From NCBI GenBank assembly GCA_022457155.1, contig JAJGOT010000034.1, forward strand, positions 1,147,501 to 1,211,500: a DNA stretch of 64,000 nucleotides, given 5' to 3'. Position 1 is the first letter of the stretch, and each line of letters starts with the position of its first letter. Shown one piece after another: positions 43,831 to 54,980 of the stretch. A program made the position numbers and the translations under genes. Under the pieces are notes generated by a model. The model was not told where the DNA came from, did not search any database, and saw nothing but the letters and a program-made list of their open reading frames with translations. The DNA is from Cladopsammia gracilis (Eukaryota > Cnidaria > Anthozoa > Scleractinia > Dendrophylliidae).

Positions 43831-44105
43831 CTCCATTGTGTCGATCGGAGTTATACTATCAGGACTTTGTAAGCCGTTCATCAGCCGTTCGAACCTCTTG
43901 AGCTTGAGTGATAAATATTGAAATTCCCTGTGCAGCATAGATACTAAATAATAAAGTGATAAATTGTTTTGGCAATGCTGCCTTCTTCAGGGTACAAAAC
44001 TAAACTCGAGCCGATCAGTTAAAAAAAATTGTGAGCCGTTCGAACAGCTTGAGCTATCCGTTCAAAAAAATTGTCAGCCGTTCGAGTGGCGAGGGCTAGT
44101 CACGT

Positions 44106-45054
44106 TACGGACTTTGTGTTCCTTAGCCATCTTCGCTTTCATAACATTCAATTATTGATACACGTTTTATTCAAGACTTGAGTTTCATTCAACAAGTTAA
44201 AACTTAAGTTTTATTCAACAAGTTTCCCGAAAATCTTTCAGTCTTTGACAGTTTGCAAATATTTGATTTGAGTGCTTTTGAGGTCAAAAGATGTCTCCTG
44301 TGGGAATGCACTGTCGGCTCATTCCTAGCCTGTCAGCTTTTTTTCTCGCTGGGAAAAAGCAGGAGAGTTTTGCTCTTTCACTACCTTCATCTTCATTAAC
44401 CATTTTCCTTTTTCCGGGAAAAAACTTGATTCACAGGCTTGAAATCAAAAGCCCCTTGAATCTTCGCGGCGACTTATACAAAGTTTTGCACTTTCGCTTT
44501 GACACTCACAAGTTGTTTTATATTCCAAGGCGGTGTCAGTGTTTGATTATGCGTTGTAAATTTCTTACAAGACAAACTAAATCCGCGCAAATCATGGGGT
44601 CATCATGGGCTTTTTAAAGAGAAGAATATCAAGATTCACGTTATTCACGACCATTCACGTGATGAATTTATTTGTCAGTGAAATTGAAAATGCACACAAG
44701 CGAAATTTGATACTCATGCCTTTTTGAAAAATTCGTGACACAACTTGTGATAAGCGCGTGATGAAGAATTTGAAAGAAAGCATCATTTGACATTAAAGTC
44801 AAGAATCATGCTGAAAAAAATGGTCAAACAGTCGAGAGTTCCGAGACGATTCGAGTGAACTTTTTCACAAATTGTGCCTTCAAAGGCAGAGTATTTTACA
44901 GTTTCAATTGTAACTTTATACGTGCTGTATCTAATGCAAATCAATGCGGACGACAAATTGGCGCCCGCTTCTTTGTTTACCAAAATGAAAATTTGCTCAC
45001 ACTAAAGTAAATGAGAAATATTCGGTACATCGTGGAAATTTTCATCACTAGAAA
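44106..45054. other. stretch without a supported gene
   Basis: A plus-strand ORF at 44291-44617 has no motif I recognise. The sequence is AT-rich with short repeats of TTCATTCAACAAGTT near 44185-44225. Confidence 0.45.
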
Positions 45055-46284
45055 TTGTGCCTTTTACTTCCGAAGATTCATATAGTGGGAAAAGCATTAC
45101 CTACTCCAAATGGCAGTGTTCATAAAGTACACCAAAAACATATTAAGGTTCTGATAGATAATACTACTGCAGTTTCCTGTATCAACCAAATGGTGACATG
45201 CCACTCCCAGAACATAAACAGCCTAGTTGTTGAAATTTGGGAATGGTGCATACAGCATAACGTATGGGTCACTGCTGCTCACATCCCTGGAAAGCATAAC
45301 ACCATTGCTTATAATGAGTCTCATAAAATCCGAAGGGAAACTGAGTCCTACATCTCCTACCACCCAGATCGGGAAGCATATGCAGTGAATGCTTCCCATA
45401 TTTCATGGAAGAACTATCGTTTTTATGCCTTTCCCGCATTTAGCATTATTCAGAGAGTCTTTCAGAAAGTGCAGAAGGATAATGCTACAGGGCTCACTGT
45501 AGTACCCTACTGGCCAACTCAGACATGGTGGCCATACCTTGCCAATATATTTATTGGATCTCCTCTTATTTTGCCTAGGAAACAAGACACTCTGCAGTGA
45601 CCATCCAACCCAAATCAAGTACACCCCTTAACACAAACGTTGCAACTACTCCTTTACCCCTTGTCAGGGAACAGCTCCAGAGTCAAGGTCTTTCAGCAGC
45701 AGCTTCATCCACCATACTTCAAGCATGGCCCACTGGAACCCAGAAGCAATACAGTTCTTACCTGCGGCGATGGGAACAATACTGTGGTAAATGGCAAATT
45801 AATCCCCTTTCAGCAACTGTTGTAGATGGAATGAATTTTTAACTGATCTCTATTAGAAGGAACTATCATATAGTGCAATTAACACTGCTCGATCAGCTTT
45901 GTCTACAGTCATCCATGTAACTGAAGGTACATTTGGTAACCACCCAGTGTCTCATTTCCTTAAGGGAGTCTTTACAGCAAGACCATCACTACGACATTAT
46001 CAACACCTGGGATGTTTCTGTGGTTCTCAGATATCTCAAAACATTGCATCCACCAGAAATGCTATCCCTGATGGACCTAACCCTAAAGACTGCCATGTTG
46101 ATTGCTTTACTCTCTGGACAGTGGTGCCAGATTATTCACGCCTTGGATATTACCAATGACTTTGTCAGTTGACAAATATGTATTCTACTTTCATGAACTG
46201 CTGAAGACTTCTAAACCAGGCAGGCATTATGGCAGTTTGGAATTAAGAGCTTATAACGAAGATCCACTGAAAGCAGATTACTGA
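45055..46284 (+). pseudogene. second DIRS-like element: RNase H end and tyrosine-recombinase N-terminal part
   Basis: 45055-45600 reads IKVLIDNTTAVSCINQMVTC and HNVWVTAAHIPGKHNTIA, the RNase H end of a DIRS1-like polyprotein, then WKNYRFYAFPAFSIIQRV and VVPYWPTQTWWPYL. From 45597, in shifted frames, the recombinase begins: AASSTILQAWPTGTQKQYSS, WEQYCGKWQINP, SALSTVIHVTEG, then TLKTAMLIALLSGQWCQ and YGSLELRAYNEDPL near 46270. The C-terminal HxxR and Tyr are absent, so it is truncated as well as frameshifted. This lineage differs from the Ngaro-like copy at 2467. Confidence 0.75.
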
Positions 46285-46727
46285 AGACTAAACAACAGTC
46301 GGTTTTCGTGGATGCCCATCCACCACATCCACCAAAACCACCAAAGATCTGAATGAACAAGAAACTATACACACGTATACATTTTTAAATTGTTTTAATA
46401 CTTACCACCAAAATAGAAGAATAAATGATTTTTTTTCGGCTGCATCTATACAATTTATCAAACAAAGCATCAGGAAAATGACATATCCAAGAATTGGAAT
46501 CTGTGCGCAAATAGTGTTTACATATTTTCATAGTATACTTTATCTTTTCGCTTTATTACATTCAAGTTGATAACGTTGATTTACAAATAGTTAACCGTAG
46601 GATTTCCGGAATGTTAAGGGACGGTCACGAAGTGATCCGTGATAAGATGTAGTTCTTCTTAATTGATTCTCGTTGGCGTAATACCAAATGTCAATCATCT
46701 TATAATAATATACCATATTATAGGAAA
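46285..46727. other. stretch without a supported gene
   Basis: AT-rich; no ORF of note and no repeat recognised. Confidence 0.4.
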
Positions 46728-47425
46728 TTAACAATGCACGTTGACCACGCGAAGAAAATTTATGTTACACTAAATTAACGCGAATTTTTCAAAAGTTAGG
46801 TTTACATGCATTAAATTAATGCGAATATTTCGATAAGCGTCTTGCTTTAAAGTGGCGGATCCAGGGTGAGGGTGGGGGGGTCCGGACCCCCCCAATCAGA
46901 CCCTGTGTCTCCCATGTGGTTCATAAAAATAATAGAACAAAATTGTTTTATACGTAGTTGTTTCACTTCCACCAATTGACTGATTGTCAAGTGTTTGACT
47001 TAACAAACGCTTTTCAACTCTCAGGAATGCCGGAAATGGCGTTGTAGATGGTAAAATCGGAAAATTTTCCGGGGGACATGCACCCGGACCCCCCCCCTTT
47101 CAGAAATTCCTGGATCCGCTCCTGCTTATTTAATGCGATTTTCATAATTCTGCAAACTCGCACTTTGAAGAAGTGAGCTACCCTCTCGGGGAGACAGAGG
47201 AGTATCAAGATCAATCAAAAGACATTTTGATCTCGATTTTAAACGAAGACATCCTGTCAGATAGTGACTCTGAAGAGCCAATAGAGGAGTCATGAACTAA
47301 AGGTGCTTTAAAATAACAATGTTGTAAAATAGCGTGCATTAAATTTACATCGACATTAAGAGACATTAAATTAATGCGAATTTTGTAAAATCGCGTTAAT
47401 AAAGTGCATTGTTAATTTCCTATAA
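46728..47425. mobile_element. TIR element remnant with ATAGGAAATTAACAATGCAC ends and a coding tail
   Basis: TTATAGGAAATTAACAATGC at about 46730 is mirrored by GCATTGTTAATTTCCTATAA near 47401-47422. Related AATTAATGCGAAT and AACGCGAATTTT words lie on both flanks, giving a unit of about 0.7 kb. Inside, 47166-47295 reads EVSYPLGETEEYQD and ILSDSDSEEPIEES to a TGA, like the acidic C-terminus of a transposase. The poly-C/G patches near 46875-46895 and 47085-47100 suggest another nested repeat. Confidence 0.5.
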
Positions 47426-47932
47426 TAAGGTAGGTTAGGTTTCATGAACACAGTAGTTGGTTGAAGAGAGAGATCATGCAATCTAGAAGAAAATTGTAGA
47501 GAAGAAATCCTTGTGGAATTAAAAGTTGATACGTCGGATATTCAAGCAGACTTGTATTTATCTCGTTTCCGACATCTGGCACCTCCGACGGGACTTAAGT
47601 GACTCTGAAGAGCCAATAGAGGAGTCATGAACTAAAGGTGCTTTAAAATAACAATGTTGTAAAATAGCGTGCATTAAATTTACATCGACATTAAGAGACA
47701 TTAAATTAATGCGAATTTTGTAAAATCGCGTTAATAAAGTGCATTGTTAATTTCCTATAATAAGGTAGGTTAGGTTTCATGAACACAGTAGTTGGTTGAA
47801 GAGAGATCATGCAATGTAGAAGAAAATTGTAGAGAAGAAATCCTTGTGGAATTAAAAGTTGATACGTCGGATATTCAAGCAGACTTGTATTTGTCTCGTT
47901 TCCGACATCTGGCACCTCCGACGGGACTTAAC
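47264..47932 (+). repeat. 335-bp tandem duplication, two copies
   Basis: GTGACTCTGAAGAGCCAATA begins at 47264 and again at 47599. The two units are nearly identical (47820 GTAGAAG against 47485 CTAGAAG, and a two-base GA difference). Each contains one end of the TIR element above, and the second is followed directly by the BEL/Pao gag leader at 47933. It may be a duplicated LTR segment, with the TIR element having entered one LTR earlier. Confidence 0.85.
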
Positions 47933-47976
47933 TGGTGAGCAATCTTCGGTTTATAGCTACAAGCAAGAGGAAAATT

Positions 47977-49820
47977 GTTGATATGAGCGAAACGGAAACA
48001 ACGCTGAACACCAAATTGGTGCAACTACATCTTAACGCCGAAAGAACCAATAGCATACTTCACACAGGGAAACAGGAGGTCATCGAGCGGCACCTAGCTG
48101 CGCTAAAAGCGACGATAGTAGAAGTTGACCAACACAAGCGAACGCAAGAAGCTGAGATCACCGAAAAACAAGATTTGCACAACATCACGAAATGGGTCGA
48201 AGAAATCAACGCGAAGGTAGCCGAAACCGACATTCAAGCAAAGCTCGAATGGCGAAGGGACAAAAGGTCTCCAAGCAAAACTGCCAAAACTAACGATAAC
48301 ACCATTCAATGGGTCATATCAAGACTGGCCACGTTTCTGGGGTCAATTCGTCGAAACGATTGACAAGACAGGAATCGCAAGTATCACGAAGTTCACTTAT
48401 TTAAGAGAATTGATGGGAGACAAGGTAAAAAAGTTTGTGGAAGCGCTGCCATTCACCAGTGAGGGGTACAACAGAGCCAAAAGCATCCTACAAGACAGGT
48501 ATGGAAAGGAATCAGAGATTACAAAAGCATACACACGCCAGATCTTCGATCTGCCACTGATTCCAACTGCAAACGTGCACAAGATTCACAAGTTCAGTGA
48601 AGTGTTAATGTATGCCGTTCAGTCACTGGAGATGATGAAGAGATTGGAGCAAGTTAACCGGTACGTGGCTATCACACTGGACAAATTACCCGCAATACGA
48701 GGTGACCTTATGAGAACAGATCCTGAGTGGGAGTTGTGGGATTTCATCAAGCTAGCAGATGCGCTCAAATCGTGGGCAAAGCGAAACCCAATTGACAACC
48801 AAGTGAGAGAAAAGGCACGCACGGCAACCTGATGGCAGCTTGCGGAAAAGTGAGCGTGACAGATCAAAGCTCTAGAACACTCAACAACACACGCAAGCAT
48901 GTGTTTACTGCAATATGTCAGACCACATGCCATCTGAATGTCAGAAAGTAAAAACAACATGCGAAAGAAGAATCGCCCTTATCCAGAAGCGACTACGTTT
49001 CAATTGTGCAAAGCCATCACATCGAGCTAGTGAATGCAAAAGCAAGGTTACCTGCCAGAAGTGCTCCAGACGACATCACACATCCATATGCGAAGCTTAT
49101 CTAGAAGAATCTAAAGAGAAAATGCTCGGAGCCAACAATGACGTAGATGTTGTGTATCCTGTCATACTCGTCGAAGTTGATGGAATTAAGACGCGCGCCT
49201 TATTAGACCCGGGGCCGGAAGTTCTTACGCCTCAGCAAAACTCATTAGCGCTTTACGTAAACAGCCTGTGGAAACTAAAACCAAGACAATAGACATGATA
49301 GGATCAACAACAAGAAGAGTGGAAATGCACAACGCAGAAGTTAAGTCGATAGACGGGAAATTCAGCATGACTGTCAACTTGACCAAGGTTCATAAACAAA
49401 AGCTACTACGAATTGACAACCCCAAGTACAAGGGACTTATCTCCAAGTATTCACACTTGAAAGGCGTGCAAATGGATGACAGACACTAAAGAAGAATTGC
49501 CTGTTCACCTTGTGCTTGGAGCGGCTGAATACTCAAGGATTAAAACTGACACCCCACAGCGAGTTGGGCGTGAATATGAGCCAGTGGGAGAACACACTAA
49601 ACTAGGATGGGTACTTATGGCACCAGGGCAAAGGTTCGATCGCGAGTTGATGTTGTTGACCCAGACCTCCCACGCAGACTAAGAGCAGTTGTGGCACTAA
49701 GACGTGCTTGGTTTGGAAGATTCAGCTGAAGACCATCAGAAAGCCGTTTATGAAGAATTCAAAGAACAACTTCAAAGGAGCCCTGAGGGGTGGTATGAGA
49801 GAAGAATGCAAAAACCGAAT
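47977..49820 (+). pseudogene. BEL/Pao gag and protease region, frameshifted and 3'-truncated
   Basis: 47977 opens MSETETTLNTKLVQLHLN, a coiled-coil gag N-terminus. After a shift near 48345, 48410-48832 reads KVKKFVEALPFTSEGYNRAK and FDLPLIPTANVHKIHKF, the DUF1759-type core. 48915-49292 holds two zinc-knuckle-like clusters (FNCAKPSHRASECKSKVTC, CQKCSRRHHTSIC). The protease follows at 49130-49200, where the family's active site D-T/S-G reads LLDPGPE, an apparent loss. VHLVLGAAEYSRIKTDT and HTKLGWVLMAPG (49500-49620) are the pre-RT linker. Homology ends near 49820; RT and integrase are missing. Confidence 0.75.
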
Positions 49821-49824
49821 ATTA

Positions 49825-50480
49825 TTTGAAATTTCTCCACCTAAAATCGCAGTGTGATCAGAGACGAGTTGACGTGATGAAATTTATCTGGCTTCATGGT
49901 TGTGGTCCGGTCACTTTGTGATGCGAGGTTGCTGCGAGTCACCGGCCTTGCTTCGCTTTATGAGTGGAAACGACAACCAAAGACATCACAAAAATTCACA
50001 AGCCACAAAACCATCTAAATAGGACACACAATTTGCGCCCAAATTGAATAAAAGACAACGAAAACCCAATGTTGAGGTAAGTGAAGTTTATTTCTACATT
50101 AATAGCTTTAAGCATAAATTATATAAGACTAATGTGAATTTCCCATACAAGGTCTATAAATCGTCTGTTGTGCGATATCAAAGAACCATCACATACTGAG
50201 CTTGGGCTGCCCGTGACGAAATTAAGTTTTTTTGCCCCTTGTCGTCTGTCTGCGTTACTGGAACCGCAAACGTCCATCTGTCTGATGCAAATAATAAAAT
50301 CTAGACAACAGCATAAATTCCATAGCACTGCCAACTGCTGCAATTGCTTGTCAGAAACTTTGGGTATTTCAAGGGATACCCAGTTTAACTGTCTTGATGG
50401 ATTAGATCCCACTCATGCAGACTGGCATGCCAAGGTCAACTTTTACAAGGTACAAGGGTATGTATTTTTCTAAATGCATT
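49825..50480 (+). other. 5' leader-like module shared with 58150-58470; unknown ORF
   Basis: ACCGGCCTTGCTTCGCTTTA near 49940, a GGTAAGT donor near 50076, TTCCCATACAAGG at 50140 and TGAGCTTGGGCTGCCCGTG near 50198 recur in the same order and similar spacing around 58165, 58300, 58358 and 58442. A 101-codon frame (50168-50473) with LPVTKLSFFAPCRLSALLEP follows here. At 58.7 kb a DIRS gag follows. It is probably the spliced 5' end of a retroelement family. Confidence 0.4.
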
Positions 50481-50639
50481 TGGATAACAGGGAATAAAAA
50501 TGTCACTTATGTCCAGAAATGCACGCAACTCGGACCTTGGGCACTTCATATTTCACACAATTATTTGTAATTTCCATATGACTTCATGTTTGACAGAATT
50601 GCCTGTGTTTAGGCGAGAATTAGGTCTAGGGGACACTTC

Positions 50640-51075
50640 ATGATGTCTATCATAAGGAGCATGAATCTCATTAGCGTGCATTTCTGGACATATCTCAAAT
50701 GTTGTTGCTATGTATGTTCCATCCTAGAGTACTGTTGCATTGTTTGGTATAACACCCTTCCCGCTTATCTTTCTAATGAAGTGGAGCAAGTCCAAAAGCG
50801 AGCTTTAAGGATAATATATCCTGGATACTCCTATCAGGAAACATTACAGTTTGCTAAAATCTCTACACTTGTGAACAGGCGCAATGAACTCTGTATGAAG
50901 ACTATGATTCATACGAATCTTCTTTCCTAGTACCATCTTAATGGTACACGCAAAAATAAAGCTCTGAAAAGTTAACTGTAATTTTTTTACTACAAAACTG
51001 TACCTAGGGGTTATCTTTAGGAATAGTGTAATTATTAGAAATATTGTTTACTTAAATAAAGATTTTGTAAACTAG
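50640..51075 (+). pseudogene. LINE 3' end (C-terminal RT region)
   Basis: The frame 50640-50930 reads ILEYCCIVWYNTLPAYLSNE, VQKRALRIIYPGYSYQETL and LVNRRNELCMKTM, the usual thumb/C-terminal block of a CR1/L2-like non-LTR RT. A 3' UTR follows with AATAAAGATTTTGTAAA at about 51055-51071. It is 5'-truncated. Confidence 0.75.
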
Positions 51076-51114
51076 TCCCAATGAGGAGTTTTAAGACTTT
51101 TAAATTGTACTAAG

Positions 51115-51667
51115 TAGTTGACGCGGATCCTGTTCAACGTGAGGAGCTTGATGATGCTGCATTGCCTTTCAGTGAATCTCGCGATTCTCCTCAACATCTG
51201 GAGAGTGAGCAGGGCCCCAATGGATATCAGTCTAGAGCTGAATGGGCTACCCTGCATAAATAAAGGTTACTAACTAGTTGTCTTATTCTATAGTGGCTCA
51301 GTGCGCACAGTGATAAGCAGCACAAGGAACTGGTTGCATTGCGACAGCAAGAGGAGAGTTACAAGCGCTTGAGGCAGAGGTGGTTTGGGAAAAACTACAG
51401 CACCAAAAGACCGTAGTTTCTCAATCTGTGTCATCCATACCGTCTTCTTCGTTGGTTGACCATGTCTCTTCTTCAAAACTGCAACCTATTAACACTCTTC
51501 ACGAAACCCTTCAGGACTGTGTTGCTCAACATCTCGCGCAGCTTTATGTACAGGACGACAGAGTTTTCTCTTCCGACGCTGCCGATGGCCAGGACAAAGA
51601 TTACAACGACTTAAGAACGGCTTCTAAACACTCAAATGCCATATTTGACCTCAATGGGAGAAAATGG
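51115..51667 (+). pseudogene. exons of an unknown coiled-coil protein
   Basis: 51118-51263 reads DADPVQREELDDAALPFSES and QGPNGYQSRAEWATLHK. After a TTCTATAG acceptor near 51293 comes SDKQHKELVALRQQEESYK, then, with a one-base shift near 51375, VVWEKLQHQKTVVSQSVSS and LHETLQDCVAQHLAQLYVQ to GRKW at a GTATGC donor at 51668. It is acidic and helical, of unknown function. The third TIR element sits 127 bases past this donor. It may belong to a cnidarian gene or another element. Confidence 0.35.
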
Positions 51668-51794
51668 GTATGCTAAACCGCTGAGGGAAGAATTTCCTGC
51701 AATGAAAAGGGTCTCTGTGCGAAAAAAAAAAGTTTGAGAAAGCAGACAATGCTGTATGTGAAAAAAAAACTGAAACGTCCACTGCAGGTAATAT

Positions 51795-54258
51795 GTGACC
51801 CTCCACGGGAAAACAGGGATAAAGGTGATAGCACGCTCACAACACGCTTCCACTTTAAAACAAAAGAAATTGGTTTTAGCACGCTTAAAGTGTGTTCAAG
51901 AGCACACTTCATTAGCAAACTCCCTTGTTTCGTCGGACACACTAAGAACAATAAAGCGTGTATATATGAACAATGCAGTCAAACAAAGAAGCGTGTTAAC
52001 CTTCGTAAACAAAAGCTAGCGTGCGACAACACTCTTAACATGCGAAATAGCATAACACGCCTAGCGTGCGAGATCTCACGCAAAATTTACTGGTGTGCTG
52101 AAAGTCTTCGAAATACAGAGAGAGTACTGAGATTACACGTTGATGTAAGGAATTACCTACCGTTTTGTTTAAGTTCAAAATGACCGCATTATTTGACTGT
52201 AGCCTGACCTTGTCTAAACTATCGCGATCGGTCGCCGTTGTTGCGATGCAATTTCGAAATAAGGCGAGATTCGGTTTTATTATTAATGCAATTCTCGAAC
52301 TCAGTGTTTTAGTCTGTCTTGATAAGAACGTGGTGCAGTGCGAAGAAGCAGGCAATAAGCTTACTTGGCAATGCGTGTTGTTTAAAAATAACTCACCATT
52401 ACGTTCCTACCCCGACTTCGATTTGAAAGAAAACATTGAGCAATAAGATATAATTCGTTTAGATTCTTCTTATCCAGGATATTTAAAACAAGACGCTGTG
52501 GGAGCGTATACTTGGGCGTCGTTGTATTAGGCGTATTGGAATGTATATATCTCGGAAAATCTGCAGTGCACTGAGTTTTGGGATAGTCTTGTATGTCGTT
52601 GACTGTTGGTGCACATTTGTAAAGTGGAACACGTGAAGACTTTTAATACGTGAAGTGTGGGTGCAAGGATTATATTTAACGCTTGTAGAATTTGGAAAAG
52701 GTTAATTGTAATTTGGCCAGCGAAACTGCAAGGAAAACAGAATTCATGGAAGCGCATACATAGTCTGTATTCAGGTTTCAAATTACTCTTCTGACATATG
52801 CAAATTCCGTGCACTTTTCCTGACAACTACTGACAACTAATGGGCTCCATTTGTTTTCTGTGTTTTACCTTTCCCCGCTGTATGACATCGATTATTATAT
52901 TTAGTTTCATTCAAGATTTATCTTCACAATTGGTAAACATGAAGTTGAGAAATAATTTTACACATGAATTTTGCATGACTTACGCACTGGCACTTGGGGC
53001 CCTTGTTTACATAAAGTGACCTATTTTGGTTTTGTTCGCTTTCTAACTGAAAACTCGCTCCATTTGAAATTTTCCCATAGCCGTTCACAGCCAGCCATTC
53101 AAAATTTTTGTTCTGTTTCAGCCATCCTCCCGATTTTTCTAGGAGGATCAAAAGAGGCTGTGCTCGCAGGGTATTCACTGCAAGCCGTTCAAAATAATTC
53201 TTTAGGTGTTCAAATGAAATTCGATCTGTTAGCAGATCTCGTTGCCTAGCACGTGATCAAAATCTGCCGTGAAGAAATTGTTCTTTCTTGTTGCACCTTT
53301 CTCGATGTAGTGCGAAAGTTATTTTATTGTTTTATCTAAAAGAACTAGTCGTCTGAAACTGCATTTTTTGTAATGGACGATTTTATATAAGTGACGATTT
53401 GTCCGCCCGTTTTAGCGCACGTATGGGAAATTGTCATAAATCGGACTGTTCCATTCTAAAGAGTCTAAATAAATAATAATCATTCCATCGATTGAATTGA
53501 ATTAAAGACTGAATTACAGCTAAAGAGTAAGCGATCAAGATGTCAGAATTTATCTGCCACAAGAATTTAATTTTCGCCGGCGAGCGTATCAAGAAAGCGT
53601 TGGAGCTAGCCGAGACGCCATGTCACCAGTATTCTTCTCGTCGTTACGCTTGACTGAGATTAGAGCCCAATTGCAAATTCGTGCACTACCAAACTGCATT
53701 TTATAACTTGGGCTCCTCCGCCCAAGTAACAAGTCTTGAATGGTTTAATGCGGAAAGTCTGCTAGCTAACACGGTGAATATCCAGAATATCAAAGGTCAT
53801 AATAACTGCTAATATTAAATTTTTAAGTACATCACGATTTCAACAAGGAAGGTGATCAATTTGTGAAATTTTAGGTCTGTTCATCGTTCGGCGATCGGAC
53901 GCTTATTTTCTTAGTCGTTTTCCTTCTGTCTTTGTCGCAAAATTTCGATATAATTATGGTTGACAAGATCGCAATTTTCTGCCATGTTTTTGTTTGCTCT
54001 AGCGCGTTTTAGAGTGCTTCTTTTTGCTCTAGCGTGTTCTAGTGTGCTAACTCGCACTCTAAGCGTGACAAGCTTTAGCACGCTAATCCAAACAAAAGGT
54101 TTAGCGTGTTAACATCTCCAAAACAAAAGCTAGTGTGTCCTTCATTGTTCAACAAATTAAATATGCACATAAAGCGTGTCTTAGGACACACTTAGCGTGC
54201 TGTGTTAGCGTGTTGTGAGCGTGCTATCACCTTTATCCCTGTTTTCCTGGAGGGTCAC
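51795..54258. mobile_element. 2.46-kb non-autonomous TIR element, GTGACC family; target duplication ATAT
   Basis: TIRs of about 55 bp open GTGACCCTCCACGGGAAAAC on the left; the right arm has a two-base gap, then both read AGGGATAAAGGTGATAGCAC. ATAT flanks both sides (51791-51794 and 54259-54262). The subterminal arrays are made of AGCGTG/CACGCT words (51835-52080 and 54000-54220) rather than AACGG. The interior shares a module with 17324-19995 (52715-53220). No transposase is encoded, so it depends on a relative such as the 5570-10324 copy. Confidence 0.85.
52715..53220. repeat. internal module shared with the element at 17324-19995
   Basis: Counterpart of 18600-18975: GTAATTTGGCCAGCGAAACT, GATTATTATATTTAGTTTC, AATTTTACACATGAATTTTG and CCGTTCACAGCCAGCCATTC. 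Here a segment of about 100 extra bases lies between the last shared blocks. Non-coding. Confidence 0.75.
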
Positions 54259-54980
54259 ATATGTTAAGTTGTACATAGAAAACTTTATCACACAGAATTA
54301 CTCAAAATATATTGAGTTGAAGTTTTCAGGTCTTCAGTCTTACATCAGCCACAAACATGCAGTGGAAACAATCATGGTGTAACACATTGATTTTGAATCA
54401 TGAATGCAGTGTTTGTGGGTACACTAGGGATACGGAGTATACTTTTACTTCATAAGAATTTGATAGAAATTTACCTTAATTACCCATGTTTTAACTTTTC
54501 AGATTTCTCTTAAACCAAGACCGTTATTCCACTTTAACCCCTGCTAATTGTTAAATTTCTTTTTGATCAGTGCATGTACTTGTGAAGCAGTATATTGAAT
54601 TGCATTACGTTTGGCAAAAACTAGAAACAATATGCTATAACTTGGCATACTGGCATCTCAAGAATGGCCAGTAAAAAGGACGACCAAGGGCTCTGGGATA
54701 TTGCAAATAAACTTTACATGCTACTATTTTGTACTTTACCTTAATGTGTTATTGGACAAGATTTGTTTCTTCGCCAGTTGTATACTGTTTAGAAACCAAA
54801 CTATTTTAAACAAATGTGTACTTTTTACTTGGAAACAAAGGGGCCGATTACATGGCCAATCATAACTATTACAATTTCGTCAAATGTAATTGGCTCATAA
54901 ACCTGTGTATTTTCCTTTAATTTACTTGCAAAGCTTTGCAAAGTTGTAATCGGACAATGTAATCATTTAATACAATCACT
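54259..54980. other. stretch without a supported gene
   Basis: AT-rich. GGGGCCGATTACATGG at 54840 is mirrored at 57745 (CATGTGATCGGCCCC), which may mark decayed termini of a larger unit around the Crypton fragment. Confidence 0.35.

Larger units (their letters stand above)
41939..44105. mobile_element. decayed fourth member of the GTGACC/AACGG TIR family (left end only)
   Basis: The left tip reads GTGACCTCACACC after ATAT (41935-41938), followed by TAAACGGGTATCC, then CCGTTC, CGAACGG and related words to about 42080. Further CCGTTC/GCCGTTCGAAC words occur at 43870-43905 and 44033-44090. No right TIR was found; the last subterminal-type word is near 44105, used here as a provisional end. There is no transposase. 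It contains a separate MITE and a tandem repeat. Confidence 0.55.

Noticed and set aside
43564..43938. 124-codon minus-strand ORF with internal repeats
   Set aside because: It coincides with a 60-bp tandem repeat in non-coding element DNA and shows no domain.
51734..52183. 149-codon ORF over the left end of the third TIR element
   Set aside because: It runs through TIR and AGCGTG arrays; composition is dictated by the repeats and there is no counterpart in other copies.
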